64,000 nt of DNA from Campylobacter subantarcticus LMG 24377 (GTDB lineage: Bacteria; Campylobacterota; Campylobacteria; Campylobacterales; Campylobacteraceae). Both the position numbers and the translations under genes were made by a program. The notes beneath the pieces are model-generated. The model was not told the DNA's origin, made no database searches, and saw nothing but the letters and a program-made list of their open reading frames with translations. The stretch covers positions 1,302,001 to 1,366,000 of the forward strand of contig NZ_CP007773.1 of the NCBI RefSeq assembly GCF_000816305.1, given 5' to 3'. This document shows positions 55,038 to 63,694 of the stretch, piece by piece. The first letter of the stretch is position 1. Every line of letters starts with the position of its first letter.

Positions 55038-56379
55038 AAGCTTTGTCAAATACTCCAAAGCAGGACCAAGATATACTTCTTATCCTACTGCGGTAGAATT
55101 TAACACTCAGTTTAAATATGAAGATTATATTGAAATTTTCAAACAACAAAAAGCACAATTATCTTTATATTTTCATTTGCCTTTTTGCAGAAGTGCATGT
55201 TATTTTTGTGGTTGTAATGTAATCTATACCGCTAAAGAAGAAAGCAAAGAAAGATATTTAGGTTATCTTTTTAAAGAACTCGAACTCTTAGCTAACATCA
55301 TCAACACTCAAAGAGAAGTCACACAAATGCATTTTGGTGGTGGCACCCCTACATTTTTTTCTGCTAAGCAACTTGAAAGTTTGATTTTAAAAATCAAAAG
55401 TATTTTTCCAAATTTTACTCAAGATAGCGAAATAAGCTGTGAAATTGATCCAAGGTTTTTAAATGAAGAACAAGCCGATGTTTTAATCCAAAATGGATTT
55501 AATCGCATTAGCTTTGGCGTACAAGATTTCGATGAAAAAGTACAAAAAGAAATTCATAGAATTCAGCCTTTTGAGCTTACCAAAAACGCAGTAGATATGG
55601 TTAGAAAAAAAGGCATTAGCTCGGTAAATATGGATTTGATCTATGGTTTGCCATATCAAAGCTTAGAAAGCTTTAAACAAACTTTGGAAAAAGCATTGCT
55701 AATCAATCCTGATCGCTTTGCTATTTTTAACTATGCACATGTACCATGGCTTAAAAAAAATATGAGAAAATTTGATGAAAACACCCTACCTAGTCCTGAC
55801 ATAAAACTTCAAATTTTAGAATACTGTGAAAATTTTTTAACCCACAACGGTTACAAAATGATAGGAATGGATCATTTTGCAAAACCAGAAGATGAACTTT
55901 TTAAAGCGTTAGAAAATGGCAGTCTACATAGAAATTTTCAAGGCTATACTACTAAAGGTGGAACAGATTTAATTGGCATTGGTTTGACAAGTATTGGTGA
56001 GGGAAAAAGACACTATATGCAAAATTTCAAAGATATGCCAAGCTATGAAAAGGCCATTGATGAGGGCAAATTGCCTTGTGAAAAAGGCATTATGCTAGAT
56101 GATGATGATGAACTAAGAAAAGCCGTGATTATGGAACTTATGAGTAATTTCTCGCTTAACATTGAAAAAATAGAGCAAAGATTTAAGATTGACTTTTTTG
56201 AATACTTTCAACAAGATCTAGAAGAATTAAGCAAATTAAATGAATTTATGACTATTGATAAAAACCATATCAAAGTCAATGAAACAGGAGTACTTTTGAT
56301 CCGTAATATTGCAATGTGTTTTGATAAATATCTCAAACGCATTAGTGAAGATAAAAAAGTATTTTCCAAGACGGTTTAA
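55024..56379 (+). CDS. hemN: Oxygen-independent coproporphyrinogen III oxidase HemN
   Basis: A 451-residue radical-SAM enzyme with FHLPFCRSACYFCGCN near residues 47-62 (C-x3-C-x2-C plus the extra HemN cysteine), MHFGGGTPTFF and NMDLIYGLPYQ. The length and the YTSYPTAVEF start distinguish true HemN from the shorter HemW. It decarboxylates coproporphyrinogen III without oxygen, which fits a microaerophile. It ends one base before the Fe-S oxidoreductase gene. Confidence 0.94.
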   Translation: MKDYKSFVKYSKAGPRYTSYPTAVEFNTQFKYEDYIEIFKQQKAQLSLYFHLPFCRSACYFCGCNVIYTAKEESKERYLGYLFKELELLANIINTQREVTQMHFGGGTPTFFSAKQLESLILKIKSIFPNFTQDSEISCEIDPRFLNEEQADVLIQNGFNRISFGVQDFDEKVQKEIHRIQPFELTKNAVDMVRKKGISSVNMDLIYGLPYQSLESFKQTLEKALLINPDRFAIFNYAHVPWLKKNMRKFDENTLPSPDIKLQILEYCENFLTHNGYKMIGMDHFAKPEDELFKALENGSLHRNFQGYTTKGGTDLIGIGLTSIGEGKRHYMQNFKDMPSYEKAIDEGKLPCEKGIMLDDDDELRKAVIMELMSNFSLNIEKIEQRFKIDFFEYFQQDLEELSKLNEFMTIDKNHIKVNETGVLLIRNIAMCFDKYLKRISEDKKVFSKTV

Positions 56380-56380
56380 T

Positions 56381-57649
56381 ATGTTAAACGTTGATGAAAT
56401 CACAAACGCATGTGTAAAATGTGGCAAATGCATACCAACATGTACCATACATGAGATAAATCGCGATGAGAGTACTTCTCCTCGTGGCTTTTTAGATCTC
56501 ATAAGTGCTTATAAAAACCAAGAATTAGAACTTGATCGTGATCTTAAAACAATTTTTGAATCATGTTTTTTATGCACCAATTGCGTTGAAGCTTGCCCAA
56601 GCCACTTAAGAGTTGATAGCGCTATTGAAAAAACTCGCTATGATATAGCACAAAAATTTGGCATTGCATGGTATAAAAAACTTGCCTTTTTCTTTTTAAG
56701 ATATAGACAAGTGTTAAATATTTTAGCAAGATTGGGCTATGTTTTTCAAAGTTGCGCATTTAGCACTAAAAATAACAACCAAGGTATGAAAGCAAAATTA
56801 AACTTACCTTTAATCAAAAAAGGACGCTTGCTTCCATCTTTGAGTAAAAAAAGTTTTTTAAGCTCTAACCCTGATTTTATTAATAATCAAGGGGAAAAAT
56901 CTATAGGGATTTTTATAGGGTGCTTGTCTAATTATTCTTATACAAGTACTGGATTTGCTTTGCTTGAAATTTGCAAGCATCTTAAGATCAATGTAGATTT
57001 ATTAAAAGAACAATCATGTTGTGGAGCTCCTCACTACTTTACAGGAGATTTTAAAAGCGTAGAACATCTAGCTAAAAAAAATATTGTATATTTTGAAGAA
57101 AAACTCAAAACACTTGATTATATCATCATCCCTGAAGCAACCTGCTCTGCAATGATCAATATAGACTATGAACATTTTTTTCATATGCAAGGTGATCAAG
57201 AATGGACAATAAGAGCAAAAAACATCTCCCATAAAATACTTCTTACGACTAAGTATTTATACGAGCATACGAATTTAGAACAACTTTTAAAAACTAAAAA
57301 CAAAGCCAATATCAGTATCAGCTATCATGATCCTTGTCATGCAAAAAAAATGCAAGGAATTTACAAAGAACCAAGAAATCTATTAAAACAAAACTATCAT
57401 TTTAAAGAGCTTATTGCTTCAAATGAATGCTGTGGTTTTGGTGGGGTAAGCATGCAGACTGATCACTATGAAAAAGTCTTAAAAGTTGGTATGAAAAAAG
57501 CACATAATATTCAAAAAACAGATGTGCAAATCATCAGCGCAGAATGTTCAGCTTGTAGAATGCAAATTTCAAATGCTTTAGAACATGAAAAAGTTTCTAC
57601 TAAATTTTCACACCCATTAGAACTTATAGCTAAAATACTTCAAGATTAA
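56381..57649 (+). CDS. Fe-S oxidoreductase, GlcF/LutA-like (two 4Fe-4S clusters and CCG domains)
   Basis: A 422-residue soluble iron-sulfur protein. Two 4Fe-4S motifs occur near the N terminus, CVKCGKCIPTC and CFLCTNCVEACP. Two cysteine-rich CCG domains follow, with CCGAPHYFTG and CCGFGG. This plan is that of GlcF, LutA and HdrD-like subunits that carry electrons from glycolate, lactate or similar oxidases. No FAD partner (GlcD) is adjacent. The ATG at 56381 is preferred, one base after hemN; the upstream frame overlaps hemN without support. From memory it matches Cj0991c. Confidence 0.87.
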   Translation: MLNVDEITNACVKCGKCIPTCTIHEINRDESTSPRGFLDLISAYKNQELELDRDLKTIFESCFLCTNCVEACPSHLRVDSAIEKTRYDIAQKFGIAWYKKLAFFFLRYRQVLNILARLGYVFQSCAFSTKNNNQGMKAKLNLPLIKKGRLLPSLSKKSFLSSNPDFINNQGEKSIGIFIGCLSNYSYTSTGFALLEICKHLKINVDLLKEQSCCGAPHYFTGDFKSVEHLAKKNIVYFEEKLKTLDYIIIPEATCSAMINIDYEHFFHMQGDQEWTIRAKNISHKILLTTKYLYEHTNLEQLLKTKNKANISISYHDPCHAKKMQGIYKEPRNLLKQNYHFKELIASNECCGFGGVSMQTDHYEKVLKVGMKKAHNIQKTDVQIISAECSACRMQISNALEHEKVSTKFSHPLELIAKILQD

Positions 57650-57660
57650 TACTAATCTTG
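57641..57660. terminator. Bidirectional terminator over both gene ends
   Basis: An 8-bp stem (CAAGATTA / TAATCTTG) with a 4-base loop spans the stop codons of the Fe-S oxidoreductase gene and the convergent small gene. It is followed by ATTTTTTAT on the plus strand. Both proteins end in QD as a result of the palindrome. Confidence 0.75.
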
Positions 57661-57861
57661 ATTTTTTATATTTTCGATATTTGATCTATTTTTTTCTATT
57701 AAAATTCTATTTTTTTCGATGTTTTCATTGTTTTTCTTGCACTCATTTTTTAAAATCTCTATATTTTTATATAGGATTTTCATTTTTCTTTCATAACGAT
57801 TAATGAGCAAAAATACAATAAACAAAAATAAAATCAAAATAGCCCAATTTAAAAATGCCAT
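57652..57861 (-). CDS. Small membrane-anchored coiled-coil protein
   Basis: A 69-residue protein. An N-terminal membrane helix (FLNWAILILFLFIVFLLI) is followed by an Asn/Lys/Glu-rich heptad-like stretch with near-repeats of ENIEKNRI and EKNRSNIENI. It resembles FtsL/FtsB-sized bitopic proteins in shape only. No family was recognised. It stands alone, 39 bp upstream of the alr stop on the same strand. Confidence 0.65.
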   Translation of the reverse strand: MAFLNWAILILFLFIVFLLINRYERKMKILYKNIEILKNECKKNNENIEKNRILIEKNRSNIENIKNQD

Positions 57862-57900
57862 TTTTATCCTTTCGAAAGCATTATATTAATATATTTTATC

Positions 57901-58908
57901 TTAAATTACAATTCTTTTTAAATTTGGAGAAAGCTTTACTAAAATCTCGTAGTTGATTGTATTAAAAAAACTCGCCATTGCATTTGCATCATCAATCACA
58001 CAAATTACATCATCATCGCCTTCGCATGAAAAGCTATCCATTGACATTTTTCCTAGCATTTTTTTACCATTTGGCAAAACCAACTCTTTTTTACCATCAT
58101 AGCGTAAAAGTCCATCTGCATAACCTAAATCATAAGTTGCGATCTCTAAATTTTCTTTTGCACAAAATACACCACCATAACCTACCGTCTGTCCTTTTTT
58201 AAGCGTTCTTTGGCTGATTTTTTCAGCCCACAAACTCAATACTTTATGCAATTCATCGCTAAAATAAGCATACCCAAACTGCACAAGCCCTACTCTACAA
58301 TACTCTTTTGGCTCCAAAGTGCTTGTTCTAAACAAAGCTTCTGAGTTGTGCGAATGAAATATTAATTTTTCAGCCTCATCTTGTAACAAGGTTTGGATAT
58401 TTTTTTTGACTTCTTTAAATTTTTGTTTTTGCACGAAATAGCTTGCATCCATCTCATCGCTTCCTGCAAAATGCATCATCACGCCATGAAGCTGCAAACC
58501 ATGACTTTTAAGTTCACATAAAACTTCCTCGAGCTCTTTAGGCGCAATTCCATTTCTATGCATATTTGTATCTATAACTAAATGAATTTTTGTATTTTTT
58601 TTTAATTTCTTAATATCATTTCTATCATTTAAAGCATAAATAAAATTTTCATTTTCATTTGCATGTGGATGGTGGGATAAAATCAAAATATGTTCAAAAA
58701 TACCCTGAAGCTCTTTTGCTTCAGTTTCATTTTTTACTGCAATAAAATTAATACCCTTTGCCTTGGCAATAGGAGCCAAAATCTTAGCTCCATGTCCATA
58801 AGCATTGTCTTTAAAGACACATATAACTTTTTCATAGCCTCCTGCCTTAGAAGCTATTAAGTCAAGATTGTGCTCATAAGCTGCACGGTTGATTTTTATA
58901 TAAGCCAT
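57901..58908 (-). CDS. alr: Alanine racemase
   Basis: A 335-residue PLP enzyme. The PLP lysine lies in the FKDNAYGHGA motif near residue 33, and the second catalytic residue is Tyr in VGYGGVF near 243. It supplies D-alanine for peptidoglycan. It starts with a one-base overlap with the pgp2 stop. It is slightly shorter than E. coli Alr (about 356), with no domain missing. Confidence 0.92.
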   Translation of the reverse strand: MAYIKINRAAYEHNLDLIASKAGGYEKVICVFKDNAYGHGAKILAPIAKAKGINFIAVKNETEAKELQGIFEHILILSHHPHANENENFIYALNDRNDIKKLKKNTKIHLVIDTNMHRNGIAPKELEEVLCELKSHGLQLHGVMMHFAGSDEMDASYFVQKQKFKEVKKNIQTLLQDEAEKLIFHSHNSEALFRTSTLEPKEYCRVGLVQFGYAYFSDELHKVLSLWAEKISQRTLKKGQTVGYGGVFCAKENLEIATYDLGYADGLLRYDGKKELVLPNGKKMLGKMSMDSFSCEGDDDVICVIDDANAMASFFNTINYEILVKLSPNLKRIVI

Positions 58909-59885
58909 TATTGCTCAGCTAAAATTTGCATTTTATCGCCTACAAGCTTCACATAAAGGACTTTTTCTCCTTTAAATTTAAAATTTGTACTACGATAGTC
59001 CTCATAAAAACCTATTCTGAAAATTTTTTCATTTCTATCATTTGGGTAAGGACTGATACTAAGATCTGAAAATTTAATGCTTTTTTCTTCGTTTTTAGCA
59101 AAAATTCTTTCTTTATTTCTTGCAAATTGTTCATAGTTGAATTTATTTTTATGTTTAAAGATTTTTTGATCATAAAAAGACAAGTATTTTTTAATATCAC
59201 TTTTTTGCCAGCTATCCTTCCAAGCAAATAAATTTGCCAACAAAATAGCTATTTCATCATAGTTAGTTCTTACCTTGGCTTTTTCTTCTGTCATGGCATA
59301 AGATTTTCTATCAGCAACAAGTTTGTTAAAATCTTCTAACAAGTCATTTTGCACAGCAATACAGCCTCTAGTTTTATAAGTATCCAAGCGTGTTCCATCT
59401 AGTGGATACCCATGAATCCAAATTCCCCCACCTGTTTTACCTAAAGTTTTATCAAGTACATTTGGATAAGTTGTAGCAAAAGCAAATGGACCATAATAAG
59501 GATCACCGGGATAAAATTTCTTACCTAGTTCATAAAAACCTATAGGAGTTTTTAGATCCCCCTCGATTTCTTTATCTCCCGCTAAACCGGTTAAAACATC
59601 TTTTTGGATAAATTTCTTCTCAACTTTACCATCATCATAGTGATAAACACGAATAATTTTATCATTTTTATTAGTTAAAACTATCGCTACATCTTCATCA
59701 TAATACCCAAGAGTAACATTTTTGTCTTTGATTTCATCAAGCCAAAAATCCTTTTTGCTTAATTCTTGCTCTAGCACCTGTTCAACTGCTTTAATACCTT
59801 CATTTAAATAAATCTTTACAAGATTATTTGCATTTGCAAATACAACCATGCTAAATATTATAGATGCAACTTTAAACAATTTCAA
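58908..59885 (-). CDS. pgp2: Peptidoglycan LD-carboxypeptidase Pgp2 (YkuD domain)
   Basis: A 325-residue periplasmic protein with a signal peptide (VASIIFSMVVFANA). The YkuD/LDT catalytic domain has HGYPLDG near residue 158 and the active site TRGCIAVQNDL near residue 177 (H-x-S/T-x-G-C pattern), followed by an NTF2-like domain to the C terminus. In C. jejuni Pgp2 trims tetrapeptides to tripeptides and is needed for helical cell shape; the gene sits next to alr there too (from memory). It is probably exported by Sec. Confidence 0.88.
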   Translation of the reverse strand: MKLFKVASIIFSMVVFANANNLVKIYLNEGIKAVEQVLEQELSKKDFWLDEIKDKNVTLGYYDEDVAIVLTNKNDKIIRVYHYDDGKVEKKFIQKDVLTGLAGDKEIEGDLKTPIGFYELGKKFYPGDPYYGPFAFATTYPNVLDKTLGKTGGGIWIHGYPLDGTRLDTYKTRGCIAVQNDLLEDFNKLVADRKSYAMTEEKAKVRTNYDEIAILLANLFAWKDSWQKSDIKKYLSFYDQKIFKHKNKFNYEQFARNKERIFAKNEEKSIKFSDLSISPYPNDRNEKIFRIGFYEDYRSTNFKFKGEKVLYVKLVGDKMQILAEQ

Positions 59886-59964
59886 CCTTTCTTTGTAAAA
59901 TTTAAAACAACAAGGTGCTAATTATATTATTTTTACAATAAATATATTTTTAATTTTTTCCGTG

Positions 59965-59970
59965 TATAAT
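59965..59970 (+). promoter_or_regulatory. -10 element of the copper chaperone operon
   Basis: TATAAT with an upstream TG (CGTGTATAAT, extended -10) lies 38 bp before the ATG at 60009, with AAAAGGAAA in front of the start. It is divergent from pgp2. Confidence 0.7.
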
Positions 59971-60008
59971 GTTTTATATTTTATCAAAACACCAAAAAAG
60001 GAAATACA

Positions 60009-60428
60009 ATGAAAAAATTACTAGGTTTGGCTATTTTAAGCACTTTTGTTTTTGCAAATGAAATTACTGTAAATGATCCTTATGTAAGACAAACTCCACC
60101 TCACTCTAAAACTACAGCATTTTTCTTAGAGCTTAAAAATAACTCTGATAAAGATATTAAACTAATAAAAGCTCAAAGTTCTTTAAGTGATACCACAGAA
60201 ATTCACAATCATATCATGGAGAATGGTAAAAAAATGATGGTGCAAATTCCACAAATCACCATTAAAGCTAAATCAAGTGCTGAGCTCAAACCAGGTGGTA
60301 TGCACATCATGGTATTAAACCTTAAAGAAAATATCACTCCACAAACCAAAGCTAATCTAACACTTTATTTTGATGATAATAGTACTATTGAACTTAAAAA
60401 TATTCAATCACGAAGCATTCAAAAATAA
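60009..60428 (+). CDS. Periplasmic copper chaperone PCu(A)C
   Basis: A 139-residue protein with a signal peptide and the copper motif H-x-M ... M-x(n)-H-x-M: HNHIMENGKKMMVQIPQ followed by PGGMHIMVL. It gives Cu(I) to the CuA or CuB sites of oxidases together with Sco proteins. It overlaps the next gene by one base (TAATG) and is in an operon with a Sco gene. Confidence 0.9.
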   Translation: MKKLLGLAILSTFVFANEITVNDPYVRQTPPHSKTTAFFLELKNNSDKDIKLIKAQSSLSDTTEIHNHIMENGKKMMVQIPQITIKAKSSAELKPGGMHIMVLNLKENITPQTKANLTLYFDDNSTIELKNIQSRSIQK

Positions 60429-60874
60429 TGAAAAATTTACTCATTTTTGCTCTAGCTATAGCTTTTGCTATAAGCGGAGCTTATTTTTATACCCATATGC
60501 CAAGCACAGGTAAAAAAAGAGAATTAATCACCACTTTAACTCCTTTAGATTGTGATTTAAATCAACAAAGCTGTGAGTATAATTTTAAAAACCAAAAAGT
60601 TTTAATCAGTCTAACCCCAAAACCTATTATGGCGTTAAACGAGCTTGATTTAAATATCACTAATTTAGGCAATTACCCTCAACTTAATGCTAGAGTTTAT
60701 GGGCTAAATATGTATATGGGAGATATCGTTCCACAGTTTAAAAAAATCAACAATACCTATCACGCCAAATTAGTTTTAAGCTCTTGCATGCTTGATGTGA
60801 TGCGTTTTAGAATAGAACTTTTTGACAATGAAGATCCACTAGATTTTTATTTTGATTTTGATGTAAAAAGGTAA
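60428..60874 (+). CDS. Hypothetical membrane-anchored periplasmic protein of the copper operon
   Basis: A 148-residue protein with an N-terminal helix that could be a signal or anchor (LLIFALAIAFAISGAYFYTH). The periplasmic part is beta-rich with Cys pairs LDCDLNQQSCEYNF and a late SSCMLDVMRF. I do not recognise a family. It lies between PCu(A)C and Sco genes with minimal spacing, so it is probably part of copper delivery to a cytochrome oxidase. From memory C. jejuni has the same set, Cj0909-Cj0911. Confidence 0.75.
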   Translation: MKNLLIFALAIAFAISGAYFYTHMPSTGKKRELITTLTPLDCDLNQQSCEYNFKNQKVLISLTPKPIMALNELDLNITNLGNYPQLNARVYGLNMYMGDIVPQFKKINNTYHAKLVLSSCMLDVMRFRIELFDNEDPLDFYFDFDVKR

Positions 60875-60877
60875 TTT

Positions 60878-61435
60878 ATGAAAAAAATCAATATTCTTTT
60901 GCTTATTATAGTGATTTTTGGTGTTTTCTTTCTTTCAATACAATATTTTGAAAACAATAAATACAATTTTCACTTAAATTCTGAAAAAGGCATGCTTAGC
61001 CTAAAAGATTTTGCCGGAAAAAAATTGATTGTGTATTTTGGATACACCTATTGCCCTGATGTCTGTCCTAGCGAACTTGCACTAATTGCAAGTGTTTTAA
61101 ACCAAATACCAAACAAAGAAAAAGCTCATGTGATATTTATCTCACTAGATCCAGCAAGAGATAGTAACTTAACTCAAACTAGCCAATGGGTAAAATACTT
61201 CTATCCTAATTCTACTGCGCTAGTAGCAAAGAATGAAAAAGAATTAGAAAAAATAACCAAAAACTATGGTGTAGTTTATGAAAAAATCGATCTTAAAGAT
61301 TCTGCCATGGGGTATTCTATAGCTCATAGTGGGGAGTTTTATTTGATTAATGAAAATGGTAAGCTTGTAAAAACGATCAAAGATGTTAGCTATGAAAATT
61401 TCTTCAATGAAATCAAAAAATTTCTAAACGAATAA
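60878..61435 (+). CDS. SCO1/SenC family copper chaperone
   Basis: A 185-residue protein with an N-terminal membrane anchor and a thioredoxin-like domain. The Sco copper motif YTYCPDVCPSE (CxxxC near residues 59-63) is intact, and the distal copper-binding histidine is in SIAHSGEFY near 150. It helps assemble the CuA site of cytochrome oxidases. It ends within a palindromic terminator shared with the convergent permease gene. Confidence 0.92.
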   Translation: MKKINILLLIIVIFGVFFLSIQYFENNKYNFHLNSEKGMLSLKDFAGKKLIVYFGYTYCPDVCPSELALIASVLNQIPNKEKAHVIFISLDPARDSNLTQTSQWVKYFYPNSTALVAKNEKELEKITKNYGVVYEKIDLKDSAMGYSIAHSGEFYLINENGKLVKTIKDVSYENFFNEIKKFLNE

Positions 61436-61454
61436 ATATTAAATTTATTCGTTT
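61426..61454. terminator. Bidirectional terminator over the Sco and LolC/E gene ends
   Basis: A 12-bp perfect stem (AAACGAATAAAT / ATTTATTCGTTT) with a 5-base loop contains both stop codons. Both proteins therefore end NE. It is AT-rich but long. Confidence 0.7.
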
Positions 61455-62647
61455 CTTAAAGTATCTAAAATATCTACTTGGGTTGCTTTTTTTGCAGGAT
61501 AATAAGAAGACAAACTCACAATCACAATTGCACCCAAAAGCGTAGCACAAAAATCCATAAAAGAAAGTTCTAAAGGTAATTTGCTCATACCATAAACATC
61601 AGTAGGCAAAGAAATGATATCAAAGTTACCAAGCACCCATAAGGCTATAGCTGCAAGTATTACACCTGCTATAATTCCACTTCCACCTATAAAAAAACCC
61701 AAAGAAAAAAAGGTTTTTTTAATCTCTAATTTACTAGCTCCCAAAGAAAGCAATAAAGCTATCTCACTGCGTCTATTCATCACGATCATCAATAAAGAGC
61801 TTACGATATTTAAACTAGCGACTAAAATAATCAACATCAACACAATAAACAACGCCTTTTTTTCCAAAGCAAGCGCTGCAAAGAAATTTCCATTTTGCTC
61901 CCACCAACCTATACTGGCATATTTTGCACCTAAAAAAGTTTCAATGTGTTTTATATCATCAAAAGGCTTTAACGAATACACATGAACTCCATCATAAATC
62001 CCTTGAGGATAAGATAAAATCTTCGCCAAAGCTTTTGCGTCTACATACATATATGCTTTATCATAAGCCAATAAACCAGAAGAAAATTCAGCTTTAACAT
62101 CAAAACGCTTTACCTTAGGGATAAGCGAAAGACCACTTGCACTAAGATTAGAAAAAATCAATGCGATCTTATCATCATAATCTAGTCCAAATTCGCTTTT
62201 TAATCCCTTGCCTATCAAAATGTCAAAATTTTGCAAATTTTTCCCATCTAAAGCATGTGCTACTACTTCATTGATTTTTTTTTCATCTTCGAAGTTTACG
62301 CCAAATAACATTCCACCTTCTAACCTTACATCATTTCTTGCTATAACTTGAGTACTAATATAAGGACTAAATAATAAATTTGGAAACTGAGCTCTTAGTT
62401 CTTGCAGTAATTTTTCATCTACACTAGCCCCAAAACGTGGTAATATCGTAATGGGGTAATTCATCGTAAAAAGTTTTCTTTCAAATTCCTTATCAAAACC
62501 ATTCATAATAGCCATTGCAACCAAGAGTACACATAATCCTATGCTCACACCCAAAAAAGCTAAAATCTTTGAAAGCATAATAAAGGGTTGATCTTTGTCA
62601 AAACGAAGATATTTAAACAACAAATATCGCGGGATACTTTTTTGCAT
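61445..62647 (-). CDS. LolC/LolE-type lipoprotein-release ABC permease
   Basis: A 400-residue permease with one N-terminal helix (about 24-46), a large periplasmic MacB-like domain and three C-terminal helices. The C-terminal block IALLLSLGASKLEIKKTFFSLG is the FtsX/LolC cytoplasmic coupling helix. It removes lipoproteins from the inner membrane for LolA. The ATPase may be the LolD-like protein at 18083-18718. From memory the C. jejuni homologue is Cj0941c. Confidence 0.85.
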   Translation of the reverse strand: MQKSIPRYLLFKYLRFDKDQPFIMLSKILAFLGVSIGLCVLLVAMAIMNGFDKEFERKLFTMNYPITILPRFGASVDEKLLQELRAQFPNLLFSPYISTQVIARNDVRLEGGMLFGVNFEDEKKINEVVAHALDGKNLQNFDILIGKGLKSEFGLDYDDKIALIFSNLSASGLSLIPKVKRFDVKAEFSSGLLAYDKAYMYVDAKALAKILSYPQGIYDGVHVYSLKPFDDIKHIETFLGAKYASIGWWEQNGNFFAALALEKKALFIVLMLIILVASLNIVSSLLMIVMNRRSEIALLLSLGASKLEIKKTFFSLGFFIGGSGIIAGVILAAIALWVLGNFDIISLPTDVYGMSKLPLELSFMDFCATLLGAIVIVSLSSYYPAKKATQVDILDTLRNE

Positions 62648-62698
62648 TTCAAACTCTTAATATTTTTTTAAGTATTTTAATAAAAACAAGCTTTGCAT

Positions 62699-63145
62699 TT
62701 ATTTAAGATAATATATAAAGGCGCTGTTGTCATGAAATTCAACTGTAAATCTTAAAGGTAAAATTCTCACATATGTTTCACTTTGAGCGCTTGCTTGCTC
62801 ACTTTTAACAAAATCTTTTACATCTATTTTTGAGTTAAAAAAACAATCAATTAATTCATTTTTATGTGTATTTAAAAAATTAAATTTGTCTAATTTAGTC
62901 ATTCTTTCTTCATCAATCATACCAAAATCATCACGTAAAAAAGTTTTTAAATCTTTTGGAGTGTAAATTAATTCACAAGCATATTCTAAGTTTTTATTTT
63001 TACTTTGAGTCATAGCCATAGAAATAGTTTCATTTTGATGAAAAAGGATTAAATTTCTATTAGAGAGTTCTGCCCAAAATATAAACTCATCTTGGGCAGT
63101 AGTGTTAAATACTATAAAGATTAATAAGCAAACAATTCTTTCCAC
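62699..63145 (-). CDS. flgQ: FlgQ-like flagellar accessory protein
   Basis: A 148-residue protein with a short N-terminal signal (RIVCLLIFIVFNTTA) and no other known domain. It overlaps flgP by 25 bp, and the pair lies just downstream of gyrA, the same arrangement as Cj1027c-Cj1026c-Cj1025c in C. jejuni, where FlgQ is required for motility and for FlgP stability. The name rests on this synteny and length rather than on a motif. Confidence 0.75.
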   Translation of the reverse strand: MERIVCLLIFIVFNTTAQDEFIFWAELSNRNLILFHQNETISMAMTQSKNKNLEYACELIYTPKDLKTFLRDDFGMIDEERMTKLDKFNFLNTHKNELIDCFFNSKIDVKDFVKSEQASAQSETYVRILPLRFTVEFHDNSAFIYYLK

Positions 63146-63636
63146 TTGTCAGCATCGATTTTAAGTTCTACATTTACTCTATAAAGACCATCTTTGAAAT
63201 CTTGATCAACCACACTTGCATTTTTAATCAAACCATTTACTTGTGCCGTAATCGTTGAGCTTTTAAGCATTGCATCTTTTACTGTATCTTTACCATTTAC
63301 TCTTACACCATATAGCTTACTAGCTAATTGTCTATAAGCATCAGTAATCGCTGCTCTTTTTGCCAAAGCCAAAGCTTGACCAACTGAAACAGTATTCAAA
63401 GGGGCAATACCCTCACCCACTGCTGTAAATGTTAGATCATTATCTGCGCTTGTATCATTTGCAAGCATTTTTTCTTCTCTGATGATACTACGCACATCAT
63501 CTTTATCTACTTTTTGAACCACCACATCAGAATTTGCTTGAGTAGCCTGAGCTTGATTTGGGTTCACGCCTCTTTGATCTAGCGCACAAGCGCTAAAACC
63601 TAAAGCCAAACAAAACATAAAAATAACTTTTTTCAT
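63121..63636 (-). CDS. flgP: FlgP, outer membrane lipoprotein of the flagellar basal disk
   Basis: A 171-residue lipoprotein. The signal ends in the lipobox GFSAC near residue 17, so Cys17 is the first residue of the mature protein. The domain ISVGQALALAKRAAITDAYRQLASKLYG is of the LPP20 type. FlgP forms the large basal disk under the outer membrane that lets Campylobacter flagella deliver high torque. It lies 58 bp after gyrA and overlaps flgQ. Confidence 0.87.
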   Translation of the reverse strand: MKKVIFMFCLALGFSACALDQRGVNPNQAQATQANSDVVVQKVDKDDVRSIIREEKMLANDTSADNDLTFTAVGEGIAPLNTVSVGQALALAKRAAITDAYRQLASKLYGVRVNGKDTVKDAMLKSSTITAQVNGLIKNASVVDQDFKDGLYRVNVELKIDADKWKELFAY

Positions 63637-63694
63637 TTTTACACCTTCAATTTATTTGATTTTATTAAAATAGCAAAAAGCATTCCAAATTTTA

